Of a DNA stretch of 64,000 nucleotides, positions 32,348 through 44,225 are shown piece by piece. Each line of letters opens with the position of its first letter. Within the stretch, counting starts at the first letter, position 1. Source of the DNA: Gliomastix tumulicola (Eukaryota > Ascomycota > Sordariomycetes > Hypocreales > Bionectriaceae); contig BCHX01000005.1 of assembly GCA_001599755.1 (NCBI GenBank), positions 3,034,409 through 3,098,408 on the forward strand, given 5' to 3'. Under the pieces are notes generated by a model that worked only from the letters and a program-made list of their open reading frames with translations, searched no databases and was not told where the DNA came from. The translations under genes were made by a program, and so were the position numbers.

Positions 32348-34407
32348 TTATGCGTTGCCAAAATTCGGCAAGTCGTCAAACCAGTGCCAGAAGGACATCG
32401 GGAGTTCGCCATCAACGAACGGAAAGTCGAACTCGGAACAGTCGGCTTCGTTCTGAGGTATCCGAGGGGCAGCAATACACGCAGTGTCATTGCCTTCCGA
32501 GGACGAGAGTAATGCCACTTGCTGCTGGACCTCTGCCCTGAGCTGTGCCAACACGTGGGAGTACCGAAGGCATGGCGCGTTCTTCGCTGTCGCCTGGCTC
32601 AGAGCATCCTGTGCTTGGTGTGCCATCTCCAAGAGGTCCCATTGCCTCTTATCAAGATGCAGTTTACTCTGTAGCGTCCGGAGAATGTAGATGTACAGGA
32701 TCGAAACGGCATTGAAGATGATGCTCTGCGTGAACCAGTGGAGGTCGAACTTCTGGTCTTGAGTCGTAAATCCCATGGCACGTTCTGCTAGTTTCGCTGA
32801 CGCATCAATGCAGGCCTCGACACAGGCATCTACAGATGCTCTCAAGTCTAACCCTTCCTCAGTCGATAAAATTGCGGACAGATCAAGCATCATGGCCGGT
32901 CGGTTTATCAAGATGACAGCGTGTAGGTAGAATGTATCCATTGCGACTGCTTGCCGGCGGTATGTTGGGACAAGCGTACTAGGATGGAGCTGGCCAGACA
33001 AGAACAATGGCAGCTGGCTCTTCCACTCCTCTAATCCTTTCTTGTTTCTGAAAATGGATTCGATCAAAGCCCTCTCGCCCTTCTCATATTGTTCCTCAAT
33101 CCCCTTCGTCACTATGCGAGCAAGACGAATGTGGCAGAGAGTGGCGCTGGTGAGGGAGTCTCCCGTGACCGATGTTGGATTGTCGCCTTCTTCTTCATCG
33201 ACTAGGTCCTCATCGCTGATATCTAAGGGGAAGTCTTGTGAGACGAGAGTGTCGGGAAGGAGAAAAGGTCGTCCCAAAGTAATGCTGATATACTTGTCGG
33301 TAGCATAAACGGACCAGAAGACACGCTTTCTCAGCTCAAGCGCAAGCTTAGAATGGGCTTGCCGACTCCAGGAAGCACTTCGATGTAGTCCCAGGCTTAA
33401 GGCGAGCTGGATAACGGCGCCAAAGGCATACCAAGCCTGAGTCGGGCGTGAGGAGGCAAGCAGGTGGTGCACCTGAACGAGGCGAGCCTGCACAGATTCG
33501 ACTGTAGGAGGGCCCTGTTCCTGTGCCAGGCACGCCATGGCTGCCGCATAAAGGACATCCGGGGACAGGATGGTCCTCTCTTCTACAGTCAAAGAATCAA
33601 TATCGGAAGAGCTGAGATAGAGGGCCCCGTGCGCCAGCGCCATCAAGCAGATGGCACGTTGGGAGATCTTGATCCGGCGCTGCTGATGTAGGTCGTGCAG
33701 CCAGCTAGTGGTCGATGGCATGTGCAGGAACCGATACGTCGACATTGGTTTCTCGAAGAAGACGTCTAAGACGAAGCGGAGAGTTGACCATGAAATGCGG
33801 CTGAGACGGAGATCTTTCGCCTCAGCCGGGTGCTCAGGACTGGGTGAGTCACCGTACGTGAAGACGCCAGACGCGAGGGAAGCATCAGGGAGAGAAGGTT
33901 CGACGATCCTTTGTTGTGGCCAGTCTCTTCTGCTCAAGGCCGTGTATAGCCAGGAGTATGGAGACGTCGGTTCGATTGGGTTGCCCGCAGGATCCTTCTG
34001 GTCCTGATGTGCCTCCCACGGCGGCGCTGGATCTCCTGTAGACGATACATAGGTTGGTTGCGTGGAACAGGCCGCTTCAAGCTGCTCCCGTGATGTCTGT
34101 CCATTGCCCAGGTCCAACGCCCTAGGGCCAAGAGAGATGGTACTGGCAGACAGAGGAACTAGGCGGTCTTGATCAGTATGTGTAGGGGTGGCCGAGGCCT
34201 AGTTGGACGTAAAGTTAACTTGGATCTCTGTTTGAAGTAGTCATAGCATGAGGGTCGACTTACCCGACCGGACCTGGCTTTTGGCTGGGGGCGGTCCAAG
34301 CATTTTCGACCAAGCCGGGCACAGAGCCTGCATGGCCGCTCCCCCGAGCACCTCTTCTTCTGGTGCCTGCAATGCTGGCAGGCCCGGTGCTGTGTCTCAC
34401 GAACCAT
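32348..34407 (-). CDS. Zn2Cys6 transcription factor with fungal-specific TF domain
   Basis: Two exons (34407-34264, 34198-32348; 65-bp intron) give 664 residues. Cys10, 13, 20, 26, 29 and 36 form a perfect C-x2-C-x6-C-x5-C-x2-C-x6-C binuclear zinc cluster at the extreme N-terminus. After a linker, residues 180-480 form a fungal_trans middle-homology region (RLVQVHHLLASSRPTQAWYAFG, ALSLGLHRSASW, KRVFWSVYATDKYISITLGRP). Its 3' end faces the 3' end of the P450 240 bp away. It is a candidate local regulator of the P450 and SDR genes; no direct evidence. Confidence 0.88.
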
Positions 34408-34655
34408 GCTTAATCTCAAGCAGGATGACTCGGTACGCCGCTTCCGCTTCGCACATTCCAAGGGCGCGGGGTCGATGTATGAGTGGGAGTCGGAGCTCCG
34501 CAACGGGAAAGCTAGGGTAAAGCAGGCAAGTAGTCGGAGATAAACGTTGTTCCATAGATAGGTAGGTTTGATCTTTAGGATAAGCATTCTTCCAGGGCCT
34601 TAACACCATGGAAGCTTTGTCGCCCCCGACAGATTGGGCCGGGCGGAGGCCGCGC

Positions 34656-36223
34656 TTAATACCCATTCTGGACCATGAGGATTTCATAAGCCTTTCTCCC
34701 AAGATCATCGTAGAAGCTGTCTATCCAGTAGACTTGCTTCAGTTGTTGGCGGACCTCTTGCCACGTTGGTCGACGGACGAGAGACCTCCTCCAACTGGCA
34801 GGTATGCCCACCTCAGACATGTCATTCGTTGACATCAGGCAGGCAAACGTTAACCAAAGGATCACGCTTTCCGGAAGTCTGTGATCCGAGCCCTCGAGCG
34901 ACATACATGAAGTATGGATGGCATCGGCTAGAGTCGCACAGCATGGATGTGTATATACGCCCGGGATTCGAAATGTCGTTGCAAAGAGTACCGCCATGCC
35001 AAGGTAGATGCACCTAGATGCTTGGCTTCCCTGGCGAATACTGAGCTTTGATAGGCTGGACTGCATAAAGGCGATGCATTCATGGAACAGTGCCTCCTCG
35101 ACTAGCGTCCTGTCATGGTAGTGCGTGTTGAACAATATGCTGATATGCTGAAAGTTTCTGAATGCTGTTGCCAACTCTAGGTCGGCAAAGTCCTCTATGC
35201 AAATGAAGTCCTGGGAGTTGTAAGTGATAGCAACCATGTCTGGAAAGGCCGGTTGCTCCGAGTAAAAGGTGTCAAATGTCGGTGTCCAAAGGTCAGTTGC
35301 AAGCATGCCTAAGAAGTTGAGGCTAGGACAGATCAGCGTCATCAGCACCTATGCGATGTGGTATGGGAGAACCCTTACCGGCCAATCGAGAGTTGTATCG
35401 TGGAGCTGAAGCCGTCGCCATCGCCAAGCTCACGTCGAAGGCGCATGATCCTAGATATCCCATTCGAGTGTACACTAGCTGCCCTATAGTCGCCAAACAG
35501 AACTGTCGTAGCGGCCAGAAGGCCTACAACATAGAGTAAAAGGTCGTCTTGATAGGCGTTTGCGTTGTAAAGACGACGGTTGAGGAGGGGTAAAGTTCGT
35601 TGAAGATGATGACGCGAGGCATCTGACAGCCGCCGGCGCGACATCAAATCGTCAGAGGCGGAGGCCATCAGCAGAATGGCATGGAAACACATTTCATCAG
35701 ACACTAGCGCCTTGAAGCACGGCGATGGGCTCTGTCGGGGATTGATAGAGAGGCCGAACTGTCTGAACGGATACAAGGGATCTCGGATTGGATTACGGAG
35801 GAAGTCTGCGCCACCGAGTTGCCGTCAGTATTCTGCCATCACTCTCATCAGACAAACAACATACGCACATTGGTGCATAACCCTCTGAGACCGTCTACTC
35901 ATCTCCTCGGCGAACTGAAAAAGCGCCCAATCCGACGGGGGTGCTGGTGGTAAGCCCCCCTCAGATCGCAGCGGCTCTCTCACTTGCTGCCCTTGATGGG
36001 GTGCGGAACGGCGACTAAGGGCAGCTGAATGCAGCCCATGAGCGTTCTTTTGCGTCTCAATGGCAGCTTGATACCATTCTTGCCTCGCGGCCTCGCGACT
36101 TGAGCGGCGAGATCCGGCCTGTTTGTTCCTCAGCCTCATGCAGTGGCGCCGGATAGCCTGGCGCTCAGTAGAGCGGACATTTCCCGCATGATCCGTCGCC
36201 ACGAAGGCAAACCGCTGGGACAT
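34656..36223 (-). CDS. Fungal-specific transcription-factor-domain protein without zinc cluster
   Basis: Three exons (36223-35869, 35805-35379, 35322-34656) join in frame to 482 residues. The N-terminus (FVATDHAGNVRSTERQAIRRHCMRLRNKQ) has no cysteine cluster; it is the arginine-rich opening seen in a class of fungal regulator-like proteins, which is followed by a Fungal_trans_2-type helical domain (DDLLLYVVGLLAATTVLFGDY, ISRIMRLRRELGD, CIYLGMAVLFATTFRIPG). DNA binding may be absent or indirect. It is divergent from the SDR across 395 bp, an arrangement common for pathway regulators. Confidence 0.75.
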
Positions 36224-36618
36224 TGTGCTTGAGGCGCTCGGAAAAGCATGATGTTGTCGTGATCTGATCATCGAATGAAGCTTTAGAAGACGAGCTTCTG
36301 GCCCGGTCCGCTCCGCAAGTCCGCACAGGATGCTGTCACTCCGCACGCAGCCACCGGGACGCATTTTGATAAGGCCTTGTCTAAGAAGTACGCCTTCCCG
36401 TATTCAGTTGGCAAGTTGGACAGGGGGTTACCACATTGACGTCCAAATCGGGTAAGAAACACCCAACACTCACAGCCCTCAGTAAGTAAGCCTTTGGGTG
36501 GTGTAAGCGACGTGACAGTGTTCGACGGCATGTATAAGAATGGCTGTCCGCCACGCCTGAGGAGTCACAATGCATCAAGCCTCTCCTCCCTCGACTAGTT
36601 TCACTTCGACAACGGACA
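36224..36618. promoter_or_regulatory. Divergent promoter of TF-like and SDR genes
   Basis: 395 bp between divergent starts. A TATAAG element at 36533-36538 lies 81 bp before the SDR start. Sharing suggests joint regulation. Confidence 0.4.
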
Positions 36619-37735
36619 ATGACGACTCCTTCCACCTCCATGTCACTGCCGCCCCGGCACGACACCTTCTTCAGCATCTTCACCAAACACCAACTGTGGC
36701 CCAATCGCAAACCATCTTTCGATTCGGTGTCCGTCGCTCGCAAGACTTCTATCATCACAGGTGGCAATGTGGGCATCGGCCTCGAATGCGGAAAGCTGTT
36801 GCTCTCGCTCCATCTGGAACGTCTGATCTTCGGTGTACGATCCCTAGAGAAAGGCGAGGAGGCTGCCAGGCTACTGCGCAGACAATATCCAGGAGTGAAG
36901 ATCGATGTGTGGCACCTTGATCTGAATTCATACGAGTCAATCAAATCGTTCGCCAGCCGATGCGCCGCGCTTCCTCACTTGGACATCGCCATCCTCAACG
37001 CCGGCATCATGAACACATCCTACAAGACCAGTCCCTCAACTGGACATGAAGAGATGTTCCAGGTCAACTACTTGTCTGCAGCTCTCCTGGGGCTCCTCCT
37101 GCTCCCCCTCCTCGCGAAGAAAAGCCCTTCCGGTACCCCGGGACAGCTCACACTGGTGGCCTCCGGTGCCGCCATGATTGCTCAATTCTCTGAGCGCAAC
37201 GAGACCGATCTGGTGTCTTCGTTCGATCGACCCCAGAGCTGGGGCTCCGCCAAAGCCCGCTATGACACGACGAAAGGCCTGGTTCTGATGCTCACCCTCT
37301 CGTTGAGCAAGCTCGTGGGCGCGGATGACGCCGTGGTCAATGTCGTTGATCCGACATTCACCCCAGGCACCAGCTTTTTCCGCGAGCTTCCCCTCCTCGC
37401 AAGGCTTGCTTTGTGGCCTCTGGTGACTCTCGTTGGAACGTCTGTGAACAACGCTGGATGGAGGTATGTGGACGCCGTCGCTGTCAGGGGAAAGGCAAGC
37501 CACGGTAGCCTCATAAGTGATTGGGAGATCAGTCCGTAAGTCTTTATTTGGTGGACATCGTATCTGATTATTCAACACACGAAGCTAACCCGGCTTGTCT
37601 AGTTTCCATTGGTTCATGTATACCGATGAAGGATCAAAGTTCATGGATCGACTGTGGCGGGAGACCGTAGCAGAACTCGACTGTCAGGAGACACGTGATG
37701 CGCTACGGGTACTGGGAGCCACGTCTGTGAACTAG
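36619..37735 (+). CDS. Short-chain dehydrogenase/reductase
   Basis: Two exons (36619-37535, 37603-37735) give 349 residues. Classical/extended SDR features: TGGNVGIG at 47-54 (NAD(P) loop), ILNAGIM (NNAG-type motif), Ser in LVASGAAM, and Tyr215-x3-Lys219 in RYDTTKG. The Arg in GVRS after beta-2 favours NADPH. A membrane-like segment near residues 258-275 (LLARLALWPLVTLVG) is common in fungal SDRs of secondary and lipid metabolism. Substrate unknown; with the P450 it could oxidise or reduce the same product. Confidence 0.87.
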
Positions 37736-38092
37736 AAGCTCAGAAGTTGATACTACTATTTCTCTGGTAGAATGTATGAGAACACAGAAGTGCCTTTGAA
37801 CAAAAGGCAGAGTTGGGTGTTACTGAAGGAAGATTTAGGGTCTTAACTGTAGACATTTCGCGTTACCGTGCCCATATATGAGGGATATGAAGGCATAAGA
37901 AGCATGTTTTAGTTCCAAGTGAAAAGAAAAAGAGTACAGTTGAAAAATGACCGACAAAGACGCGACTAACTAATCAATCTGGTAACGAAGCTGCTCGGGC
38001 GACTCAGTACTCGGTGTGAATTCCTTACCCTCCCAGTAACAAACATGGTCTTGGTTATAGTAGAAGTACCAAGAAACTTCCTGCACGTAGCA
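37736..38092. other. Intergenic region between convergent genes
   Basis: 357 bp, AT-rich, presumably the two 3' UTRs. No gene is seen. Confidence 0.5.
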
Positions 38093-40459
38093 TTAGCGAC
38101 TCGGAGTCAACATCAACGTTGGAATCGCTCCGCTTCGCCATACCTCATCAAGTCTCTCCCATGTGAAGATGTTGGTCTGGTCCATGTCATAGCCGCCATT
38201 GACTACGAATTCCTTGACAATCTGATTCGTTTCAGACTCTCTGTCCTCCAAGCGACTCATTACAAACGTAATGGACTCCAGCTTGACGTCGGTATCTGCT
38301 GAGAAGATGGTCCTGAACGCGCTGGGCCTCTTCGACGGATCCCAGCCGCCAAGGACCTGTATCGTATCATCCCGCAATCGAGCACGAAGACCTCGGATTC
38401 TATCGCCCTCTTTCTGCTGCACTATTTCCTGGGCTCCTGCCAGAGTTGCTCTGTTTAGGATTGTTCCAGAAGGATTAAACGTAGGAATCTCGTCCACCCA
38501 TGGTAGGGTGCGAGGGTAGAAGAGGGAGAGCGCAGTGGCAGCAGGCAGTGTTGCATCTCCTGATCTTGGCTCCTGAATGACACCCATTGAGGGACTGAGG
38601 TCATCGTAAAAGTTGATGGAAATGTACGAGTTCAGGGCATCAAAGAACAGTCCAGTGGCGCGGTGCGTGCTCTCGTTCCCATAGGGCATCACGGCCGACA
38701 GGAACTCATTGCCAGGGCCGGGTAGAAATGGGGCAAAATACAAGTAGCGGCCGAGGTTAGTGCGCATCTATACGTAGAGGTTACTGCATGTCAATAGACG
38801 TTGCAGATCGAGCGGACCAACCAGTGCAAAGGGCGATGGGCAGGGAATACTATCCGCGAAGCCCGATCCGCGAATAAGACCGTAGACCGTGTCCACGACC
38901 TCGTCCGGTTGTAAGTAGAAGGTAATAGGTGAGGAATACGATACGGGATCGCCAATCCGGGAGTTGGTGTCTCCGTCGATCTGTATGCTGTCGGTGCCGG
39001 CAAAGTGACAGAAGCAGGTGATTGAGTGCGGCCTGCCATCGGCAACTGGCAACTGAATGTTGCGCAGAAAGCGCGCACCGGGATTGCCTCTTATGGCCGC
39101 TATTCGCATGGAAAAGTCAATCATGGCTGCCTTATCATCGATGCCGGGCATATAGGCATGCTCCCAGAAGGCGCTGCTTCTATTCTCTTCGCTTTCGGAG
39201 GCGTTGTCGTCTTCCTCTGTCCCCTCATCACTCCGAAAGGTCAATGACAATAGCCTATGTCCCTGTATGGACGATTACAAGTCAGAATTCTTGGTATTCG
39301 ATGCCTAATACTAGTGACGCGAGGGAGCAGAGTCAGGGGCTCACATACATCAGACCGAGCCTCGAGCTTCGAGAGGTCGGAGCCACGAACAAACCGTATC
39401 CATTTCCGAGGAGGCTTCCCCAGCCACGCCGACACTGATTCATCAGTGAAACAGATTCTCAGCGCAAGCATCCCATACATTCCTAGCGCGTACTGTACAC
39501 CCTCTATCGGTCTGTCCGGTAATTGGATCGCTTGCTGGCTACTCCGAGCGCTCTCACTGCCCGTGATTCGTGCTACGCAGGTCTCCCCTAGAATGTTGAT
39601 CGTATCACATCCGATACTTTCAGGTCTAGAGGGTGCTTCGAATGGCATGAACTCAAGAAGAGGCTTGCGCTCAAGGACTCCCTCTTCCAGCCAGCCATTG
39701 TCCTCGAGGTTGGACAATGTCTGCAAGCAGCCGGAGAGGGCTGAGAAGAGCCCAGGAGGAATCTCGTCGCAGACCAGCCTTTCTATGTCGAGGGGAAGCT
39801 TCGTCCTCACGTCCCGAAGAAACGAGCCTAACTCAGTAGACGAGAGCTCAGAGTCGCTGGGTAACTGGGTGATGGAATTATGCCGAGGAAAGACCTGCCC
39901 GGCGTTGTACCACGCTAGCACGGGGCGCAGAAGCCAAGCCAGATCGCACAGCTTGCGCACGGATAGACGTGGAATCCTGGACCTGGCTATCTGGAGGCAA
40001 GGGATGTGCACAGCATTCGCAGTGCGCTCCAGATCGCACTCGGGGCAGCCATAGCAGAGCATCAATTTAGCCTGTTGTAGAGTAGCTCGGATAGCCTCAT
40101 CCTCGAAGTCGACCGGCCGCTCGCCGTAGATGAATTCTTGTTTCGTATCAGAACCCCTTAGTGTGTCGGTCTCGAAACGAAAGATATGCTCTCTAACACC
40201 ATCTGCGCCAGCGGGCTCTGCGCTGAAGACTATGAAGAGATGCGAGCAGTCGTATTAGCAACCAATGGAGCGACCCAAGACAACGAGAAACATCAATATA
40301 AATATCCTCACAGCACATAACCACCTTCTCCCATGGCTCCGGGGCCTCGGGGTTTTCTGGCCTCGTCACTGTCTTCCGAGCGAATTGCGCATGGTTACGG
40401 CAGAGGATGCAATACGGTTCCAGCAGGATATGGCCAGGCTTGTCGTCGCTCGATGCCAT
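38093..40459 (-). CDS. Fungus-specific protein with F-box-like segment, unknown function
   Basis: Four exons (40459-40312, 40229-39349, 39262-38822, 38767-38093) join in frame to 714 residues. The N-terminus has a Cys pair (YCILCRN) and, in exon 2, YGCPECD. An F-box-like stretch follows (LPLDIERLVCDEIPPGLFSAL), then a long C-terminal domain with paired blocks such as MRTNLGRYLYFAPFLPGPG and ITFVMSRLED. The architecture resembles a family of large hypothetical proteins in Sordariomycetes annotated with a DUF and an F-box. The last intron (38821-38768, 54 bp, GTTGGT to TATAG) is in phase and contains an in-frame TAG; if it is retained, the protein ends after exon 3. Confidence 0.65.
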
Positions 40460-42378
40460 GATAGCAAAGGTTCAATTTGAAGTCCTCACCGGATAAGTGC
40501 CAGTGCCCTTGAAGAACAAGAAAGATGGAGAGGGAAAGACGTTAGGTAATGGAGGAGAAATCACGATATGGCGGGGAGAGGCCCAAGCTGCGTCATGGGA
40601 TGCACTCGATCGTGTGGTGTGGTGGAGATGGTTAAAAAAGGTCGATTTGGCCCCCAAGTCCAAGGAACGGGGCCGAACACTCAAGCTCAAGGTCTCTCAC
40701 TGAAACGGGATTTGGTTTTCGTCCCGTACCGCCCCCAAAGGCGCCCCCTACATGATAACTCCTCTTTTGACGGTGGATTGCTCAGACGATGGTTTCGAAA
40801 CATTCAAGACCGTATGTAAAAGCTTCAGATACAGACAGAAGAACCGCACGCACGTTCATTTGCTTTTGCCAATCTATTGTAGTGGATGTGAAGAAACATA
40901 TTCACGATTAATCTCTATACGGTCAACCAAGTTTCGGACACGGCCTTTTCCACAGTATTCTTATTATGGCCTCCTCGCCCACAAGTCCTAGTCAGATTCC
41001 GACAGATACCACAGGGTCGAATATTTGAGTCACCAGTAGGAGTTGGCGTTGTGTTTTGCGGCGTCATGCTAGTCAGTCCACCCGCTATCGATCCAGAGCG
41101 TGTCAGGTGCTATGCCAATGGGCGCGAATGCGCTTTGCTTTTTAAACGGAATCTAGCAGGCCACCGCTCAAAAAGGTCACTGCACACCAGGACAGTTCCT
41201 TTAGTTGCCAAAGTCAGAATACCCAGATATCCTAATATGGTTAGGTGCAAACACCACCAAAATCCGCGAAGACAGACAAAGCTCACGGACGGGGCAGCCC
41301 GGGCTTACCACAGCAAAAGAATTCAAACAACATAGAGGCAAAAAAACGGGGGGGAAAAAAACATACAACAGCCGGTATTCGCTGGTCGTCACCGACCCAA
41401 CTACTAATCGGCCCCTCACCAGCTTGACGCTGGGAGAGCGGACGGGATCCCGTATTCTCTGGTGGGTGTGGTCGTATGTGACAGACCGACGACATGAACA
41501 AGCCTATATAGATACCACACAGACTACTATGCCATGGATGACGAGCATATTATCTGTATACGTCTAAAGACTTCACACATATAATCATCATGGCCGGATC
41601 TATCCGCAAGTTGTTTGTCGTCCTTCTAGATCTGCCTCTAAAAAACCATAGTTCTGCATATGATCCAGCTACTTCCGCTTCTCGCCTGCCCCTCGAGGGA
41701 CAGGCGACATGGGCTATTTCTTACCTACCTGTAGGAAATATTGTTCATGGAGAGATTTGATAGAAGAGATTGCGACGACGCATCAAACACATCCTTGCCA
41801 CAGACCACCCCCCCGCTAGGCTCGCTGCTTTGTGTCTCCCTCCGTTCAGTGCATCCTCGAGCAGTGCTGTTTCGGTTGATGAACATGAGAATGAATCCTG
41901 AAGTAGGGTCCAAAGGGACGGGTTCAGCGGGTCACGTGGGCCCCCGAACCACTTCCATGCCGTTGAGACTTCTATCAGAGCCTCCTTGCCAAGTCTTTAC
42001 GACAGCCGAGTCTAATTTCCTCACGTTACACTCTCACATCAATCTCCCAAAGCGCAAATGGCGAATGCGCTCTCTCTCTTCTTTATCTGTCAGTAGAACG
42101 TGATCAGTTGGGGGGGAGCACGCGATGAAAGAGGGAGGTAAGGAGCGCTGTGGACAAAAGTACCACCAAAAATGTGGCCGAAAACCAGGTTTGGCGAGCC
42201 AGGATCAGCACCATCTCCACCCTCAAGATAGAAACCCTGCAGATAGCTAGCCGGATTGCCGAATTGCTTGGAAGAATGATGATTAGAAATCTTAAATGCT
42301 CATATAAGGACGGTTTGTCTGCTTAAGTGCAATCTATAGATTCATTGATACTGCTCGTTTGATCGCGCGATATGCAAC
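40460..42378. other. Gene-free region of about 1.9 kb
   Basis: Only short ORFs without domains. A TATAA element at 42303-42307 lies 72 bp before the esterase start. Homopolymer runs (A, G) occur near 41340-41362. I see nothing else to support. Confidence 0.45.
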
Positions 42379-43476
42379 ATGCATTTCCTTCTTCAGCTGT
42401 CATTGGTAACGCTCGCGGGCGCGGCCTCCCTGCCCGCTCCTTCGGGGCCCTTCAGTGTTGGGTTTTCTCAGCACGTTGTGCAGCATGAGACTCCCGATGA
42501 CCCAACTCCAGGGCTGGGCAAAGAGATACTTATCCATCTTTACTATCCGACAGAGGACACCGAAAGCCCGGCAACGGTGCCATACTTCGAACCGGAGAGC
42601 GAGGTCATCTGGAACGAATTGACAGCGCTTCCCGAAGGATCGCTGCTGAACCTGACGACCGATCTGCGCGGCAATGCGAGTTTCTTGGAGCGCCCGACCG
42701 GGCGCCCAACTGTGCTCTTCTCCCCCGGTGGCGGCGTGAACGCTTGGATGAACTACGGGCTTCTGGCAGACCTCGCCTCGTACGGCTACACTATCCTTGC
42801 CGTCGACCACCCCGGAGAACCGCCCGCGTTGCGCTGGCCCAACGGGACTGAGACGATTGGCTGGGACATCCATCTCCCCTACACCCCCGAGATGATCCAT
42901 CAGATGCACATCTACCGTGTCGCGGATCTGGAGGCCACGGTTTCCTGGCTCTATGAATTCGTCAGCGACACTAACGCTCCTATTGAGACGTCCAAATTCT
43001 TCACAATCGGCCACAGCCTCGGCGGTTCAGCATCCGTCGCTCTGATCCCAAGCGTTCCAGACGTCCTGGCCGCCGTGAATGTTGACGGCGCTTTCCCCGA
43101 GCACGAGACGACCGTGACCGACGCCGACCGTCCAGTCTTCCTGATCAGCAGTATCAACCACACGGTCCAGTTCGACCCTTCGTGGTCCGTGTGGGAGGAG
43201 CACCAGACGAACTGGTGGGAGAGCGTGAGCGTGTACGGAGCCGGACATCTCGACTTCTCCGACATTGCGCTGTGGAACACTGCCCTCGGCTACCCCGCTC
43301 TCCTTGGAGGATCATTCGGTCCGACAGGGGGTCTACGGGCAACGGAGATTACGCGCAAATACGTTCGCGATTTCTTCCAGTGGGTGGAAGGGAATGGGAA
43401 AGGAAAGGGAGTTTTGGCATGCCCGAGTTTGAAGTGGAGGGAGGTTGTTTATGTCAACGGGACTGACTTCTTGTAA
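42379..43476 (+). CDS. Secreted PAF-acetylhydrolase-like alpha/beta hydrolase
   Basis: 365-residue single-exon protein with signal peptide (residues 1-16). The alpha/beta hydrolase core has the nucleophile Ser213 in GHSLGGSA, Asp236 in NVDGAFP and His290 in YGAGHLDFSD, matching platelet-activating-factor acetylhydrolase/lipase-like members of fungi. Upstream blocks include IHLYYPTED and VLFSPGGGVNAWMNYGLLADLASYGYTILAVDHPGE. Several N-glycosylation sites fit secretion. A likely extracellular esterase acting on short acyl esters; the natural substrate is unknown. Confidence 0.85.
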   Translation: MHFLLQLSLVTLAGAASLPAPSGPFSVGFSQHVVQHETPDDPTPGLGKEILIHLYYPTEDTESPATVPYFEPESEVIWNELTALPEGSLLNLTTDLRGNASFLERPTGRPTVLFSPGGGVNAWMNYGLLADLASYGYTILAVDHPGEPPALRWPNGTETIGWDIHLPYTPEMIHQMHIYRVADLEATVSWLYEFVSDTNAPIETSKFFTIGHSLGGSASVALIPSVPDVLAAVNVDGAFPEHETTVTDADRPVFLISSINHTVQFDPSWSVWEEHQTNWWESVSVYGAGHLDFSDIALWNTALGYPALLGGSFGPTGGLRATEITRKYVRDFFQWVEGNGKGKGVLACPSLKWREVVYVNGTDFL

Positions 43477-43666
43477 CTGTGAGCGGCGGTGTAATTTTGA
43501 TGATACTTGTGAATAGGTAGGATATTATACTCATACTGGAATCTTCGCCGTGCCTTGGTCAAGGTGACTTTATCATATAAAATACGAGTCGGCTTACAGA
43601 GTCAAGCAAGCCGACGAGGCGTAAGTGGAGCTCGTTATCTCTTACCTTGTTATCTGATTCCTCAAT

Positions 43667-43755
43667 CCGGGGTGCCGTTGCGAGGCCGGGGTGCTGTTAT
43701 TGGCTAGGGTGCAGTTGTGAGGCTGGGGTGCTATTATATGGCCGGGGTGCTGTCC
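43667..43755. repeat. Degenerate tandem repeat, about 19-bp unit, five copies
   Basis: Units starting at 43667, 43686, 43704, 43723 and 43742 share a core CNGGGGTGCNGTT and differ mostly by C/T and G/A changes. Confidence 0.6.
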
Positions 43756-44051
43756 TTTAATAAGGCTTCTGTTGCGAGGACTTGTGTTGCAAGGGCTGCT
43801 GTTGTGGGGCAGGGCTTCCTTCAAGTAGGCTGTTCGTATTTGCTCTGTTACTGTGCCAGCCGGTCTTCGAGGTCTGTCTACTCTTTGAGACGAGCTATCT
43901 GCCTTGTTGCTATGCCAATTAGACTCTTCAAAGCAGGAGCACCTCTTAGAAGGATCGACGTGTAAAAGCTCTCAACTAATACTAATCTCAATTGACTATT
44001 CTGGACCAATCAGACAGATGCTGAGTTATCTTTATTTTGGGAGACAGCGTA

Positions 44052-44225
44052 TTAGAGAAGCGCCGCGGAAGCCGCAGTTTACGGCGCCATTATACTTACT
44101 GTACTCCTCAACATTAGCTACTTACGCTTCACCCCGCTTAAGAGAAGCTCCGCGGAAGCTGCAGCTTACGGAGTCGTCGTACTTAGTGTGCTCCTCAACC
44201 TTAGCTAGTACACTTCGCTCCGCTT
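44052..44225. repeat. Imperfect tandem duplication, about 86-bp unit, two copies
   Basis: Copies at 44052-44137 and 44138-44225 share TTAnAGAAGC, CCGCGGAAGC, CAGnTTACGG, CTCCTCAAC and TTAGCTA blocks in the same order. Many differences are transitions, as expected from RIP-like decay. Confidence 0.6.

Noticed and set aside
38768..38770. In-frame TAG apparently splitting the 38-40 kb gene in two
   Set aside because: It lies at the 3' end of a plausible 54-bp intron in the right phase; both halves belong to one protein.
41051..41567. Overlapping short ORFs in the 40-42 kb gap
   Set aside because: No domain, low-complexity Lys/Thr stretches and no splice continuation.
43667..43755. Short regular repeats that could suggest CRISPR
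   Set aside because: Units are contiguous and degenerate with no spacers, in a eukaryotic genome; this is a minisatellite.
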